DNA of 49,545 bases from Gemmatimonadota bacterium (GTDB lineage Bacteria > Gemmatimonadota > Gemmatimonadetes > Longimicrobiales > RSA9), in NCBI GenBank assembly GCA_019689775.1, contig JADGGV010000001.1, positions 1-49,545 of the forward strand. Reading direction: 5' to 3'. Below, in pieces: positions 9,242 to 17,205 of the stretch. The translations under genes were made by a program, and so were the position numbers. The notes beneath the pieces were generated by a model. That model searched no databases, had not been told where the DNA came from, and saw nothing but the letters and a program-made list of their open reading frames with translations. Each line of letters begins with the position of its first letter. The first letter of the stretch is position 1.

Positions 9242-10093
9242 TCAGCGCAGGTGCTTCGCGAGCCAATCCCGGAGCTCGACGCGGACCGCGTGGCGGTCCA
9301 CCTCGTTCAGCACCTCGTGGTACCGGCCCGGGTAGACGCGCACCGTGACCGCGTGCGCGGCCAGGGACCGAGCGAACGCGAGCGAGCGCCCGGTGTCGAC
9401 GACCCGGTCGTCGCCGGCGAGCAGGAAGAGCAGCGGCACGCGGAGGCGCTCCGCCCGCTGGACGACGAGGTCCATCGCGTTCGACACCTCGGTGAAGAGG
9501 CGCGGTGTGATGGTATCGTGGACGAGCGGGTCGGAGTCGTAGGCGTCGACGATGACCTGGTCGTGGCTCAGGTCCCGCCCGCGCAGCCGCGTCGAGAACG
9601 GGAGCGCCGGAAGGAACCGGCTGGCGACCGCCGCGACGGCGGTCTTCCAGCGCGGCACCGGCATCGCCGTGCCAAGCCACGGGGAGATGATGACGGCGGC
9701 GCGGAACGGCGCGTCGTACTCCTCGAGGTAGCGGAGCGCCACGAGGCCGCCCAGGGAGTGCCCCACCAGGACGAGCGGGCAGCCGGGGTCGACGAGCCCC
9801 TGCACCTCGCGGCGGAACCGGTCGAGTTCCTGGAGCAGGATCTCGAAGCGGGGCACGTGGCCGCGGCGCCCCTCGGAGGAGCCGTGGCCGCGGAGGTCGA
9901 GCGCGTACGACGAGAACCCGTATGCGGCCATGGCGGCGGCGAACTCGTCGTAGCGCCCGCTGTGCTCGCCGAGGCCGTGCACGATGATGATGGCCGCCCG
10001 AGGGTTTGGCACCTCCCAGGTGCGGTAGTGGAGGCGGAGTCCGCCAACCCCCTGGACGTAGCCGTGGCCCTGCTCGAGGAATCCGGGGCTCAC
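9242..10093 (-). CDS. Alpha/beta hydrolase, monoacylglycerol lipase / lysophospholipase type
   Basis: The 283-aa serine hydrolase has the complete order of the family. HGLGEHSGRY is the oxyanion region and LRGHGSSEGRRGH the following loop. GHSLGG carries the nucleophile serine. LAGDDRVVD carries the acid and YHEVLNE the histidine. This arrangement matches bacterial monoacylglycerol lipases of the Hydrolase_4 family, which cleave mono-acyl lipids. No signal peptide is visible, so it is probably cytoplasmic. The GTG start at 10093 overlaps the cinA stop (GTGA), so translation is probably coupled to cinA. Its placement after pgsA suggests lipid turnover, which is inference. Confidence 0.9.
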   Translation of the reverse strand: MSPGFLEQGHGYVQGVGGLRLHYRTWEVPNPRAAIIIVHGLGEHSGRYDEFAAAMAAYGFSSYALDLRGHGSSEGRRGHVPRFEILLQELDRFRREVQGLVDPGCPLVLVGHSLGGLVALRYLEEYDAPFRAAVIISPWLGTAMPVPRWKTAVAAVASRFLPALPFSTRLRGRDLSHDQVIVDAYDSDPLVHDTITPRLFTEVSNAMDLVVQRAERLRVPLLFLLAGDDRVVDTGRSLAFARSLAAHAVTVRVYPGRYHEVLNEVDRHAVRVELRDWLAKHLR

Positions 10094-11358
10094 GACCCCT
10101 CGGCCCGTGGCAGATGCTCCAGGAGAAGGGCGAGCGCGGCCTGCGCGGCGCGCTCCCGCACCTCCGCCCGGTCGCCCGGGAAGCGGAAATGGCGGACATC
10201 CATCGCGCCGTCGACGGCGACGGCGATCCAGACCGTCCCGACGGGCTTGGCCTCGCTACCGCCGTCCGGCCCCGCGATCCCGGTGACCGCGATGGCCGCC
10301 CGAGCGCCCGTGCGCGCGCGCACGCCGTCGGCCATCTCGCGCGCCGTTTCCACGCTCACGGCGCCGTGGTCCCGGAGGGTCTCGGGGCGGACCCCGAGGA
10401 GGGCGACCTTCGCCTCGTTCGAGTAGGAGACGATGCCGGCGGTCAGGAACCCGGAGGCGCCCGGCCGGTCCGTCAGTCGCTTGGCGATGAGCCCGCCCGT
10501 GCAGCTCTCGGCGAGCGACAGCGAGAGGCCGGCTGCGACGAGGCGCTCGGAGACCACGTCCACGAGGTCCTGCGCGTCCCGGCCGTAGAGATGACCGCCC
10601 AGCCGCGCGGTGAGCGCCAGATCGGCGGCCTCCAGCCGGCGCCGGGCCTCCGCCGCCGGAAGACCGCCCCAACTCGTGAGGCGAATGTCCACGCCCACGG
10701 CGCTCGGGAGAAACGCGACGGTGAGCGGCTCCAGCGGCGGGAGCAGATCGGCGACGCGCTCGGCGAGCGTGGATTCCGGAATGCCCGTCGTCCGCAACGT
10801 CCGATGCAGGATCGGCCCGGGGCGCGCCGGCCAGCGACGGACGAGGTAGTCGATGACCGAACCGTCCACAATCGCGCGCATCTCGGCCGGCACGCCGGGA
10901 AGGAGGATGGCGAAGCGCCCACGCTCGTCCTCGAGCAGGAGGCCGGGCGCCGTGCCGCGCGGGTTCGGGAAAATGGTCGCCCCGGCCGGCACCTCCGCCT
11001 GCGTCCGGTTGTTCGGCGCCATCCGGATGCCGCGCGCCTCGAAGCGACGACGGAGCGCCTCCAGCAGCGCGGCGTCGAGGACCAGCTCGCGGCGGAAGAT
11101 CGCCGCGACGACGGGTTTGGTCAGGTCGTCGGGCGTCGGCCCGAGCCCGCCGGTGCAGATGACCGCCCCCGTCCGCTCCAGCGCCTCCGTGACGGCATCC
11201 CGGATGTCCGCGGCCGTGTCACCGACGGTGGCGCGCCGCGCGACCCGCACCCCAACAGCCGCCAGCCGCCGCCCGAGCCATGCGGCGTTGGTGTCGACCG
11301 TCTCCCCGAGGAGCAGCTCGTTGCCGACCGCGACGATTTCGACGGCCGCCTCCGCCAT
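10090..11358 (-). CDS. cinA: CinA-type nicotinamide-nucleotide amidohydrolase
   Basis: The 422-aa protein has two domains. The N-terminal MoCF-like domain starts VEIVAVGNELLLGETVDTN and contains TGGLGPTPDDLT. The C-terminal CinA amidase domain carries LAESCTGGLIAKRLTD, VSYSNEAK and VTGIAGPDGGSEAKPVGTV. The C-terminal domain deamidates NMN in pyridine nucleotide recycling; the N-terminal domain in related proteins is an ADP-ribose pyrophosphatase. The start is ATG at 11358, which overlaps the pgsA stop by one base (TGATG); the open frame to 11487 lies inside pgsA. pgsA-cinA adjacency is common in bacteria. Confidence 0.95.
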   Translation of the reverse strand: MAEAAVEIVAVGNELLLGETVDTNAAWLGRRLAAVGVRVARRATVGDTAADIRDAVTEALERTGAVICTGGLGPTPDDLTKPVVAAIFRRELVLDAALLEALRRRFEARGIRMAPNNRTQAEVPAGATIFPNPRGTAPGLLLEDERGRFAILLPGVPAEMRAIVDGSVIDYLVRRWPARPGPILHRTLRTTGIPESTLAERVADLLPPLEPLTVAFLPSAVGVDIRLTSWGGLPAAEARRRLEAADLALTARLGGHLYGRDAQDLVDVVSERLVAAGLSLSLAESCTGGLIAKRLTDRPGASGFLTAGIVSYSNEAKVALLGVRPETLRDHGAVSVETAREMADGVRARTGARAAIAVTGIAGPDGGSEAKPVGTVWIAVAVDGAMDVRHFRFPGDRAEVRERAAQAALALLLEHLPRAEGS

Positions 11359-12002
11359 CACGCCACCTGCTTGACCAGGCTCCGCCACCCCCAGAGGTAC
11401 ACGCCGAGCGAATAGACGGTCAGCGCGACCGCCGCGAGGAGCGTGACGGCGAGAACGGTCCCGTGGAAGACCTGCCACGCCTGCCACAGGCGCCCGGTCC
11501 AGCTCCCTTCCCGCGCGGCGCTCTCGAGCGCGTACCAGAGGATCGTCGTACCAATGAAGATGTTCTGCGTCAGCGCCTTGTACTTGCCGGCCCGCCCGGC
11601 CGGGATGACGACGCCGCGCCGCGCGGCGAGCGCGCGCAGCAGCGTGATCAGCAGCTCGCGCCCGAACACGACCAGTAGCACCCAGAGCGGGAGCGTGCGC
11701 CAGAGCGGCAACGGCTGTGCATCGGCGCGGTGCGAGAGCAGATAGAACGGGACGAAGGTGACGACGAGGAGCAGCTTGTCGGCGATGGGGTCGACGAGCT
11801 TCCCGAAGTCACTGATCCAGCCGTGCTTCCGGGCGAGGTAGCCGTCCCAGAGATCCGAGGCCGCCGCCACCAGGAACAGGCCGAACGACAGCAGCCGCGT
11901 GCCGGCGTCCTCATCGAGGAGGAGGAGCAGGATCGCCGGCGCCAGGACGATGCGGCCGACCGTGATCGCGTTCGGCAGCGTGCTGCGGCGGAACAACGAC
12001 AT
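11358..12002 (-). CDS. pgsA: CDP-diacylglycerol-glycerol-3-phosphate 3-phosphatidyltransferase
   Basis: The 214-aa integral membrane enzyme makes phosphatidylglycerophosphate, the first step of phosphatidylglycerol and cardiolipin synthesis. The CDP-alcohol phosphatidyltransferase motif is complete: the sequence DLWDGYLARKH is followed by DFGKLVDPIADK, giving the D-x2-DG-x2-AR...G-x3-D-x3-D pattern. About five hydrophobic helices are visible. It starts MSLFRRSTLPNAITVGRI, typical of the family, 6 bases after mglA. Confidence 0.95.
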   Translation of the reverse strand: MSLFRRSTLPNAITVGRIVLAPAILLLLLDEDAGTRLLSFGLFLVAAASDLWDGYLARKHGWISDFGKLVDPIADKLLLVVTFVPFYLLSHRADAQPLPLWRTLPLWVLLVVFGRELLITLLRALAARRGVVIPAGRAGKYKALTQNIFIGTTILWYALESAAREGSWTGRLWQAWQVFHGTVLAVTLLAAVALTVYSLGVYLWGWRSLVKQVA

Positions 12003-12008
12003 AGGGGC

Positions 12009-12587
12009 TCAGCCGAGGCTCTTGAGGACGAGCTTGCTGACCGCCTTGAGGGTATCGAACACGCCTTCGCCTTCGACGGCGGTGGCCTCGAATTCGGGCA
12101 GGTGGTCCGGGTTGATCTGCTCGCGGAGCTCGGCGATGGGCAACGCGTTCGGAAGGTCCCGCTTGTTGTACTGGAGCACGATCGGCAGCGTCCGCGGATC
12201 GTAGCCGTACTCGGCCAGGTTCTCGTAGAGGTTGTGCATGGAGGCGATGTTCGCATCCATGCGCTCCGGCTGCGAGTCGGCGACGAACACGATCCCGTCG
12301 ACACCCTTGAGGATCAGGCGCCGGCTCGCGTTGTAATAGACCTGACCCGGGACCGTGTACAGGTGAAAGCGGGTCTTGAAGCCGCGGATCTCGCCCAGAT
12401 CCACCGGGAGGAAGTCGAAGAACAGCGTCCGCTCTTGCTCGGTGGCGAGCGAGATCAGCTTCCCCCGGGTCTCCGGGTTGACCCGCTCATAGATGTACTC
12501 CAGGTTCGTCGTCTTGCCGCCGAGCCCCGGGCCGTAGTAGACCAACTTGCAGTTGATCTCCCGGCTGGCGTAGTTGATCATCGACAT
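12009..12587 (-). CDS. mglA: Ras-like small GTPase MglA
   Basis: The 192-aa cytoplasmic GTPase has the MglA-specific start NYASREINCKLVYYGPGLGGKTTNL, which includes the P-loop. The G3 region reads LYTVPGQVYY instead of DxxGQ, which is typical of MglA. The specificity loop is NKRDL. MglA sets cell polarity and drives gliding or twitching in myxobacteria and is widespread in other phyla. A roadblock protein (its usual GAP/partner type) is encoded immediately upstream, 10 bases away, and supports the assignment. What it polarises here is unknown, since no motility genes are in the window. Confidence 0.95.
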   Translation of the reverse strand: MSMINYASREINCKLVYYGPGLGGKTTNLEYIYERVNPETRGKLISLATEQERTLFFDFLPVDLGEIRGFKTRFHLYTVPGQVYYNASRRLILKGVDGIVFVADSQPERMDANIASMHNLYENLAEYGYDPRTLPIVLQYNKRDLPNALPIAELREQINPDHLPEFEATAVEGEGVFDTLKAVSKLVLKSLG

Positions 12588-12597
12588 CGGCCGTCAC

Positions 12598-13089
12598 CTA
12601 CCCGTTGAAGAGGCGGTCGATCTCGTCGGCGGCGGCCGCCAGCCACGCCGGGTCCAACGGCCCGCCGGGCGCGGGCGCACGGTCGCCCATCTCCGCGAAG
12701 ACCGCGGCGACCTGCGGCAGCAGGGCCCGCATCTGGAGGCGCACGAGCCCGAGCGTCGAGCGGTCGTCGAAGATCGCCGCCAGGATCGCCTGCCCACCGA
12801 CATCGGCCAACAGCATGGATTGCCGCTCGCCCGCATGGTAGAGGGAGCTGAAGTCCGCTTCGCCGAGGAGCTGCGCGAGCTGGTCGCTCGCCGCGAAGTC
12901 CGCGGCCGCCAGGCTGGCGAACGTGGTCGGGTCCAGCTCGCCCGTCTCACCGGCGGCCGTCAGGAACCGCCCGGTTCGGTCGAGCAGGAGCGCGCAGCGC
13001 AGCCGCGCCTCCGAAAGGAACGACGCGAGCAGCGCATCCAGCCGCGCGAGATCCTCGGCGGCGATCGCCCACTGGCCGTCGGCCATCAT
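12598..13089 (-). CDS. Roadblock/LC7-domain protein, MglB-like
   Basis: The 163-aa protein has a roadblock core. The helix AAEDLARLDALLASFLSEA leads into the strand CALLLDRTGRFLTAAGE, then TFASLAAADFAASDQLAQLLGE, GERQSMLLADVGGQAILAAIFD and the last helix. Roadblock dimers act as GAPs or scaffolds for MglA-type GTPases. The C-terminal extension (PGGPLDPAWLAAAADEIDRLFNG) is a possible extra helix. The start ATG at 13089 overlaps the stop of the preceding gene (ATGA); a second ATG follows directly. It sits immediately upstream of mglA in the same operon. Confidence 0.88.
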   Translation of the reverse strand: MMADGQWAIAAEDLARLDALLASFLSEARLRCALLLDRTGRFLTAAGETGELDPTTFASLAAADFAASDQLAQLLGEADFSSLYHAGERQSMLLADVGGQAILAAIFDDRSTLGLVRLQMRALLPQVAAVFAEMGDRAPAPGGPLDPAWLAAAADEIDRLFNG

Positions 13090-13415
13090 CCGGCCACTCC
13101 ACCCTGAGCCGACGCCGTCTCCTGGAGCCGCCGTTCCATCCGCGCCAGGATCAGGGCCGCGCGGCGGCGGAGCAGCGGGCGGGGCTCCCATGCCAGGAAG
13201 TCCCGGAGCAAGCGTACCGTCTCGACGGACGGATCCAGCCCGCCCAGGTAGCCGAGCGCCGCCAGGCGCCGCAGCGGGTGGGAGCTGAAGAGCTCGCGCC
13301 GATGGCGCTCGATCTGATCCCGCATCACCAGGGCGCCCAACGCCGCGGCCGCGCCGATGGCCAGGAGCACCCACCCCGTCGTCCGAAGGATCCGCCGCCG
13401 TTCCATAGACGTCAT
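13086..13415 (-). CDS. Small membrane-anchored protein with a HEAT-like segment
   Basis: The 109-aa protein has one membrane helix at about residues 14-30 (GWVLLAIGAAAALGALV). A soluble part follows in which two helical-hairpin-like units resemble HEAT/PBS repeats: LRRLAALGYLGGLDPSVETV and LLRRRAALILARMER. I do not recognise it as a named family. It lies between recR (one-base overlap, TGATG) and the roadblock gene (ATGA overlap). It may therefore be a membrane anchor or partner for the MglA/MglB pair, which is inference from position only. ATG at 13406 is an alternative start. Confidence 0.75.
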   Translation of the reverse strand: MTSMERRRILRTTGWVLLAIGAAAALGALVMRDQIERHRRELFSSHPLRRLAALGYLGGLDPSVETVRLLRDFLAWEPRPLLRRRAALILARMERRLQETASAQGGVAG

Positions 13416-14005
13416 CAAAGCTCTCGCCGCCCCGCCAGCGCCTCTGCAATCGTGACGCCGTCGGCGTACTCCAGGTCGCCGCCCACCGGAAGGCCCCGGG
13501 CGAGGCGCGTCACGCGCACCCCCAGTGGACCGATCAGCTTCTGCAGGTAGAGGGCCGTCGCCTCCCCTTCGACGCTCGGGTTGGTCGCCACGATCACCTC
13601 GCGCACCACCGAGCCGTTTCCCAAACGCCGCAGCAGGGCCGCGATGTTCAGGTCCTCCGGATTGATCCCCTCGAGCGGGGAGAGCCGTCCACCGAGAACG
13701 TGGTAGCGGCCGTGGTACTGGCCGGTCCGCTCGATCGCGCCGATGTCCGCCGCCTCCTCCACCACACAGATCGCGCTCGGGTCCCGGCGCGGGTTCGCGC
13801 AGAAGGCGCACGGATCGTGCTCCGACAGGTTGCCGCATTCCGAGCAGGGTCGCACCTGCTCGGCCACGGCCTCCAGCACGCGGGCCAGGCGTTGGATCTC
13901 CTCGGGAGGGCGCTTCAGCAGGTAATAGGTCAGCCGCAACGCCGTCTTGCGGCCGATCCCCGGGAGGCGGGAGAGCTCGCCGGTGAGATCATCGATTACC
14001 GCCAC
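13415..14005 (-). CDS. recR: Recombination mediator RecR
   Basis: The 196-aa protein acts with RecO/RecF to load RecA at gaps. The N-terminal helix-hairpin-helix is in LSRLPGIGRKTALRLTYYLL. The C4 zinc finger is CSECGNLSEHDPCAFC, and a Toprim domain follows (ICVVEEAADIGAIE, then GINPEDLNIAALLRR). The end ARGLPVGGDLEYADGVTIAEAL is diagnostic. The frame extends to an ATG at 14041; I chose GTG at 14005 because GAGAGG precedes it at good spacing and because RecR proteins are usually about 198 aa. It follows ybaB, the usual neighbour. Confidence 0.95.
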   Translation of the reverse strand: MAVIDDLTGELSRLPGIGRKTALRLTYYLLKRPPEEIQRLARVLEAVAEQVRPCSECGNLSEHDPCAFCANPRRDPSAICVVEEAADIGAIERTGQYHGRYHVLGGRLSPLEGINPEDLNIAALLRRLGNGSVVREVIVATNPSVEGEATALYLQKLIGPLGVRVTRLARGLPVGGDLEYADGVTIAEALAGRREL

Positions 14006-14120
14006 GACTGCCCCTCTCGATCCCCCCGGCCATGCCGGCACGGGCCGTGCCCCCGCCCGCGCCGGCTCCGCCGTGGGGCCCTCCCCGGCCGCTCCGCCGG
14101 GACCTCGCTACCACGGTCGT

Positions 14121-14444
14121 TCACAGGAAGTTCGGCAACTGGAAGGGGAGCGGAAATCCGCCCGCGACCTTCGTCAGCTCCTCTTCGTAGAGTTGCTGGG
14201 CGCGCTGCTGGGCTTCGCCGACCGCGGCCAGGACCAGATCCTCGAGCATCTCGACGTCGTCGCGGTCCACGACGGCCGGGTCGATCTTCACCTCGCGGAT
14301 CTTGCCCCGGCCGTCCGCCGTCACGGTCACCATGCCACCACCGCTGGATACCGTAACGGTCCGGTTCCCAAGCTCCGTCTGGAGTTGGTTCATTCGGGCC
14401 TGGACCTGCTGGCCCATCTGCAAGATCTGCTGGAAATTCGTCAT
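14121..14444 (-). CDS. ybaB: Nucleoid-associated protein, YbaB/EbfC family
   Basis: The 107-aa DNA-binding protein forms a dimer with helical tweezers. It begins MTNFQQILQMGQQVQARMNQ, then shows the strand GMVTVTADGRGKIREVKIDP and the helix VEMLEDLVLAAVGEAQQRA, exactly the family order. dnaX-ybaB-recR is a classic bacterial gene order and is present here with yraN inserted between dnaX and ybaB. The start at 14444 is supported by alignment to the family N-terminus; the upstream open frame is short and non-homologous. Confidence 0.95.
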   Translation of the reverse strand: MTNFQQILQMGQQVQARMNQLQTELGNRTVTVSSGGGMVTVTADGRGKIREVKIDPAVVDRDDVEMLEDLVLAAVGEAQQRAQQLYEEELTKVAGGFPLPFQLPNFL

Positions 14445-14480
14445 GGTCGGCGGGGCCTCCGAACACCGTCCTCTCGGTCG

Positions 14481-14510
14481 ATAATAGGCGCGGCGACCTC
14501 GGCTCCGCAA
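14481..14510 (-). promoter_or_regulatory. Candidate promoter upstream of ybaB-recR-mgl genes
   Basis: On the minus strand TTGCGG (14505-14510) and TATTAT (14481-14486) are 18 bp apart in the 129-bp gap between yraN and ybaB. The -10 box is good and the -35 box moderate. It would drive the ybaB-to-lipase run separately from dnaX. Confidence 0.4.
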
Positions 14511-14573
14511 GGAGACCGGGCCGCCGCCACGGCGCGCGGACCGAGCCCGCGCCCCTGGAATCGCCTCGACGTA

Positions 14574-15005
14574 TTAGTACCGAAAGCCGCCTCCGGGGGT
14601 TCCGCCATCCGCCCGCCAGGCGTCCTCGACGTGCACCAGCTCCTGCGGTCGCCCGGCGCGTGCGACGACCGCCACGGCGTCGAAGCGGTAGACGTCGCCA
14701 GGGCGGCCATGCCGCGCCACCCACGCCCGGGCGACGCGCTCGATCTCGCGGCGCTTCGACCGGGTGATGGCGTCGAGCGGGTGGCCGAAGCCGGGGCCGG
14801 ACCTCGACTTTACCTCGATGAAGGCGACGACGCGGCCGCGGCGGGCCACGAGGTCGACCTCGTTGCGGCCCAGGCGGAAGTTGCGGGCGAGGATGGTCCA
14901 GCCCCGCGCCTCCAGGTGCGCTGCGGCAAGGGCCTCGCCCAGGCGGCCGAAGTCGTGTGGCCCACCCATGACGGCAGAGTCCGACGCCCGGCGGGGCGCC
15001 GCCAT
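14574..15005 (-). CDS. yraN: YraN/UPF0102 endonuclease-fold protein
   Basis: The up to 143-aa protein has the family core FGRLGEALAAAHLEARGWTILARN, followed by NEVDLVARRGRVVAFIEVKSRS. That is the restriction-endonuclease-like fold with E-x-D...E-x-K residues. The cellular role is not settled in any organism; processing of recombination or replication intermediates has been proposed for relatives. ATG at 15005 is 22 bases after the dnaX stop. ATG at 14969 (starting MGGPHDFGRL) fits the family length better, and neither has a strong ribosome-binding site. Confidence 0.88.
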   Translation of the reverse strand: MAAPRRASDSAVMGGPHDFGRLGEALAAAHLEARGWTILARNFRLGRNEVDLVARRGRVVAFIEVKSRSGPGFGHPLDAITRSKRREIERVARAWVARHGRPGDVYRFDAVAVVARAGRPQELVHVEDAWRADGGTPGGGFRY

Positions 15006-15027
15006 GGCGTGGCGGGCGCGGGCGCGC

Positions 15028-16869
15028 TCAGTCGAGGAGCTCGAGCTCCCACGCCTCGACGGCGCGACCGAGGACCGGCTCCTCGCGGGAGAGGCGCGCG
15101 AGCCGGTCGGCCTTGACCTGCTCGGGCGTGAAGCGCGCCGGAGCCTCGGCGCCGCCGCCCGTGCCGAGCGCCCGCACGCGCAGCGTGACGGGCCGGCCGA
15201 GGCGGCCGGAGAACACCTCCTCCAATGCGCGGAGCGTCGCCGGCTCGGACGTGAGCCGCTCGAGCGCCGGGCCCGGCGGCACCTCCAGCACCACCTCGCC
15301 GTCCGTCTCGCCGCCGATGCGCGCGGCCTTCAGGAAGATCCCCAGCCCGGGCGGGATGCCTTCGCTCTTCGCGAGCAAGGCCCGCAGCGCGGCCTCGGCG
15401 GTATCCGCCCTTCCCCTCCCTCCGCGCCGGGGACTCGCGGCGGGCGCGGGGATGTCCTCGTCGCGCAGGTCACCCCATTCGGTCGGCGGGGGCGCATCGG
15501 CTGCCCAGACCTCGCGCGCCTCCGACCGGGTCGCGGCGCCGGCGGCCGGGGCGACGGCGCGGGGAGCACCGCCCCGCGCGGCCGCAGGGCCGGCAGCGGC
15601 CGCGCCGTCGAGATCGGCGAGCGGCGGGCGAGGCGGCCCGCCACCCCGCGGCGGCGCGGGCGGACGTCGCATCGAGGCTGCGCCCTCGCCCGACGGCGCG
15701 GCGTCCGCCGCCGGCACGCCCCCGGCCGCCCGAATCAGCTCCTCCAGCTCGATCGTGCGATCGAGGTGCGCGAAGCGGAGCAGGAGCGCCTCGAGCAGGA
15801 TGCGAGGGCTCGTGCTCTTGCGGAAGCGGCCTTCGGCGTCGATCTCAGCCACCTGGGCCAACATACGGAGGACGTCGCCGGTGCCGAAGCGGTCCGCGGC
15901 CTGCGCGAACGCGGGCCGCAGGTCGGGCCGGACGTCCAGCGCGTCGGCGCCCTCCAGCCGAGCCAGGAGGAGCGAGCGGAGCGCGCCGGCGAGGCCGCGG
16001 TTGAACTCCGCCAGGTCGTGCCCCTCGTCCACGAGCCGCTGCACGAAGTGGAACACGCCGGCATGGTCGCGCGCGGCCAGGATGTCGAACAGCTCGAGGA
16101 ACAGCTCCTCGCCGGTGAGGCCGAGCACGCGGCGCACGTCCTCCGCGGTGACGCGCCGGTCGGTGAAGGAGAGCACCTGGTCGAGCAGCGACAGCGCATC
16201 GCGCATCCCGCCCTCGGCCCGTCGGGCGATCGGGAGGAGCGCGTCGTCGTCCGCCTCGACGCCTTCCTGGGCGAGCACGGCCCGCAGGCGGTCGACGATC
16301 GCGGTCACGCTCAGCCGCCGGAAATCGAACCGCTGGCAGCGCGAGAGGATGGGCGGCGCCGCCTGCTGGATCTTCTGCGGCTCGGTCGTCGCGAACACGA
16401 AGATCACGCGCGGCGGCGGCTCCTCCAGGATCTTGAGGAGCGCGTTCCATGCCTCGCGCGTGAGCATGTGGGCTTCGTCGATTATGTAGACCTTGTAGCG
16501 CCGCTCGTCCGTCGGCGCGTACATGGCCCGCTCGCGCAGCTCCCGGGCGTCGTCGACGCCGCGGTTCGAGGCGGCGTCGATCTCGACCACGTCGAGCGAC
16601 GTGCGACCCGACCAGATCCGGCTGCACGACTCGCACGCCCCGCAGGGTTCGCCGTCCTCGGCCCGGTTCGGGCAGTTCAGCGCCATGGCGAGGACGCGCG
16701 CGGCCGTCGTCTTCCCCACCCCGCGCGGGCCAGCGAACAGATACGCATGAGCGACGCGCCCCCGCGCGACGGCGGCGCGTAGCGTCGCGGAGACGTGCTC
16801 CTGCGTCGCCATCTCCGCGAAACGGCGGGGGCGGTAGACGCGGGCGAGGGCGGTCCTCGTGGTCGACAT
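15028..16869 (-). CDS. dnaX: DNA polymerase III subunits gamma and tau
   Basis: The 613-aa clamp-loader ATPase has Walker A GPRGVGKTTAARV near residues 49-61. The zinc module is C...CGACESC, and the Walker B-type motif is IIDEAHML. Sensor 1 is FVFATTEPQKI, and the SRC region is ILSRCQRFDF. A Pro/Ala-rich linker (about residues 380-480) leads into a C-terminal domain comparable to the tau-specific region. No slippery A-run is seen in the linker region, so I see no sign of a programmed frameshift. It lies downstream of the SRP RNA gene, the usual neighbour in many bacteria, and begins a long minus-strand gene run. Confidence 0.97.
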   Translation of the reverse strand: MSTTRTALARVYRPRRFAEMATQEHVSATLRAAVARGRVAHAYLFAGPRGVGKTTAARVLAMALNCPNRAEDGEPCGACESCSRIWSGRTSLDVVEIDAASNRGVDDARELRERAMYAPTDERRYKVYIIDEAHMLTREAWNALLKILEEPPPRVIFVFATTEPQKIQQAAPPILSRCQRFDFRRLSVTAIVDRLRAVLAQEGVEADDDALLPIARRAEGGMRDALSLLDQVLSFTDRRVTAEDVRRVLGLTGEELFLELFDILAARDHAGVFHFVQRLVDEGHDLAEFNRGLAGALRSLLLARLEGADALDVRPDLRPAFAQAADRFGTGDVLRMLAQVAEIDAEGRFRKSTSPRILLEALLLRFAHLDRTIELEELIRAAGGVPAADAAPSGEGAASMRRPPAPPRGGGPPRPPLADLDGAAAAGPAAARGGAPRAVAPAAGAATRSEAREVWAADAPPPTEWGDLRDEDIPAPAASPRRGGRGRADTAEAALRALLAKSEGIPPGLGIFLKAARIGGETDGEVVLEVPPGPALERLTSEPATLRALEEVFSGRLGRPVTLRVRALGTGGGAEAPARFTPEQVKADRLARLSREEPVLGRAVEAWELELLD

Positions 16870-17012
16870 CGCGTGTTCCTACGTGGCCAGCGGGTGGGCG
16901 GTGTCGTCGGTCAGCTTACGGGTCGGGGTGTACCGCGGCAAGGCGTCGTCCGGAGCGGCGCGGCGCCCGGCCACGCCGCGGCGCCCGGCGCCGGCGGGCC
17001 GGGACCGGGCAC

Positions 17013-17121
17013 AAAAAAAGCGCCCCAGGATTTCCCTAGCGACGTCCGCTGCGCTTAGCGCTGCTACCTGCGGGGTCCTGACGCGATTCGCGAGCTCGCG
17101 TCCTAGGGTCCTGGGGCACGT
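17013..17121 (-). ncRNA. ffs: Small signal recognition particle RNA (4.5S type)
   Basis: The RNA binds Ffh and targets nascent membrane proteins. The conserved domain IV is visible on the minus strand. CAGG and AGCAG form the symmetric internal loop, and between them an ACC/GGU stem closes a CCGCA loop. The ends pair perfectly over 9 bp (GCCCCAGGA with TCCTGGGGC), followed by CCCTAG with CTAGGG, giving the usual long rod. Seven Ts (17013-17019) follow the closing stem and serve as terminator. The length is about 100 nt. A good promoter lies directly upstream. The apical loop has five bases where a GNRA/GGAA tetraloop is usual. Confidence 0.92.
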
Positions 17122-17128
17122 GCAACCA

Positions 17129-17157
17129 AATGTAACGGCGGCCAGGGTGGGGGTCAA
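17129..17157 (-). promoter_or_regulatory. Promoter of the SRP RNA gene
   Basis: TTGACC (17152-17157) and TACATT (17129-17134) are separated by exactly 17 bp on the minus strand. The predicted start falls at about 17119-17121, right at the 5' end of the paired RNA stem. It may also supply dnaX transcription if read-through occurs. The 336-bp gap 16870-17205 holds only this promoter, the RNA and a GC-rich dnaX leader. Confidence 0.75.
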
Positions 17158-17205
17158 CCCGCGCCCCGCCGCAGCGTCCGCGGCAGAGCGTGCAGGGAGA
17201 ACGGC

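Noticed and set aside
15400..15720. Possible programmed frameshift in dnaX for gamma production
   Set aside because: No A-rich slippery heptamer seen in the linker; only GC-rich codons.
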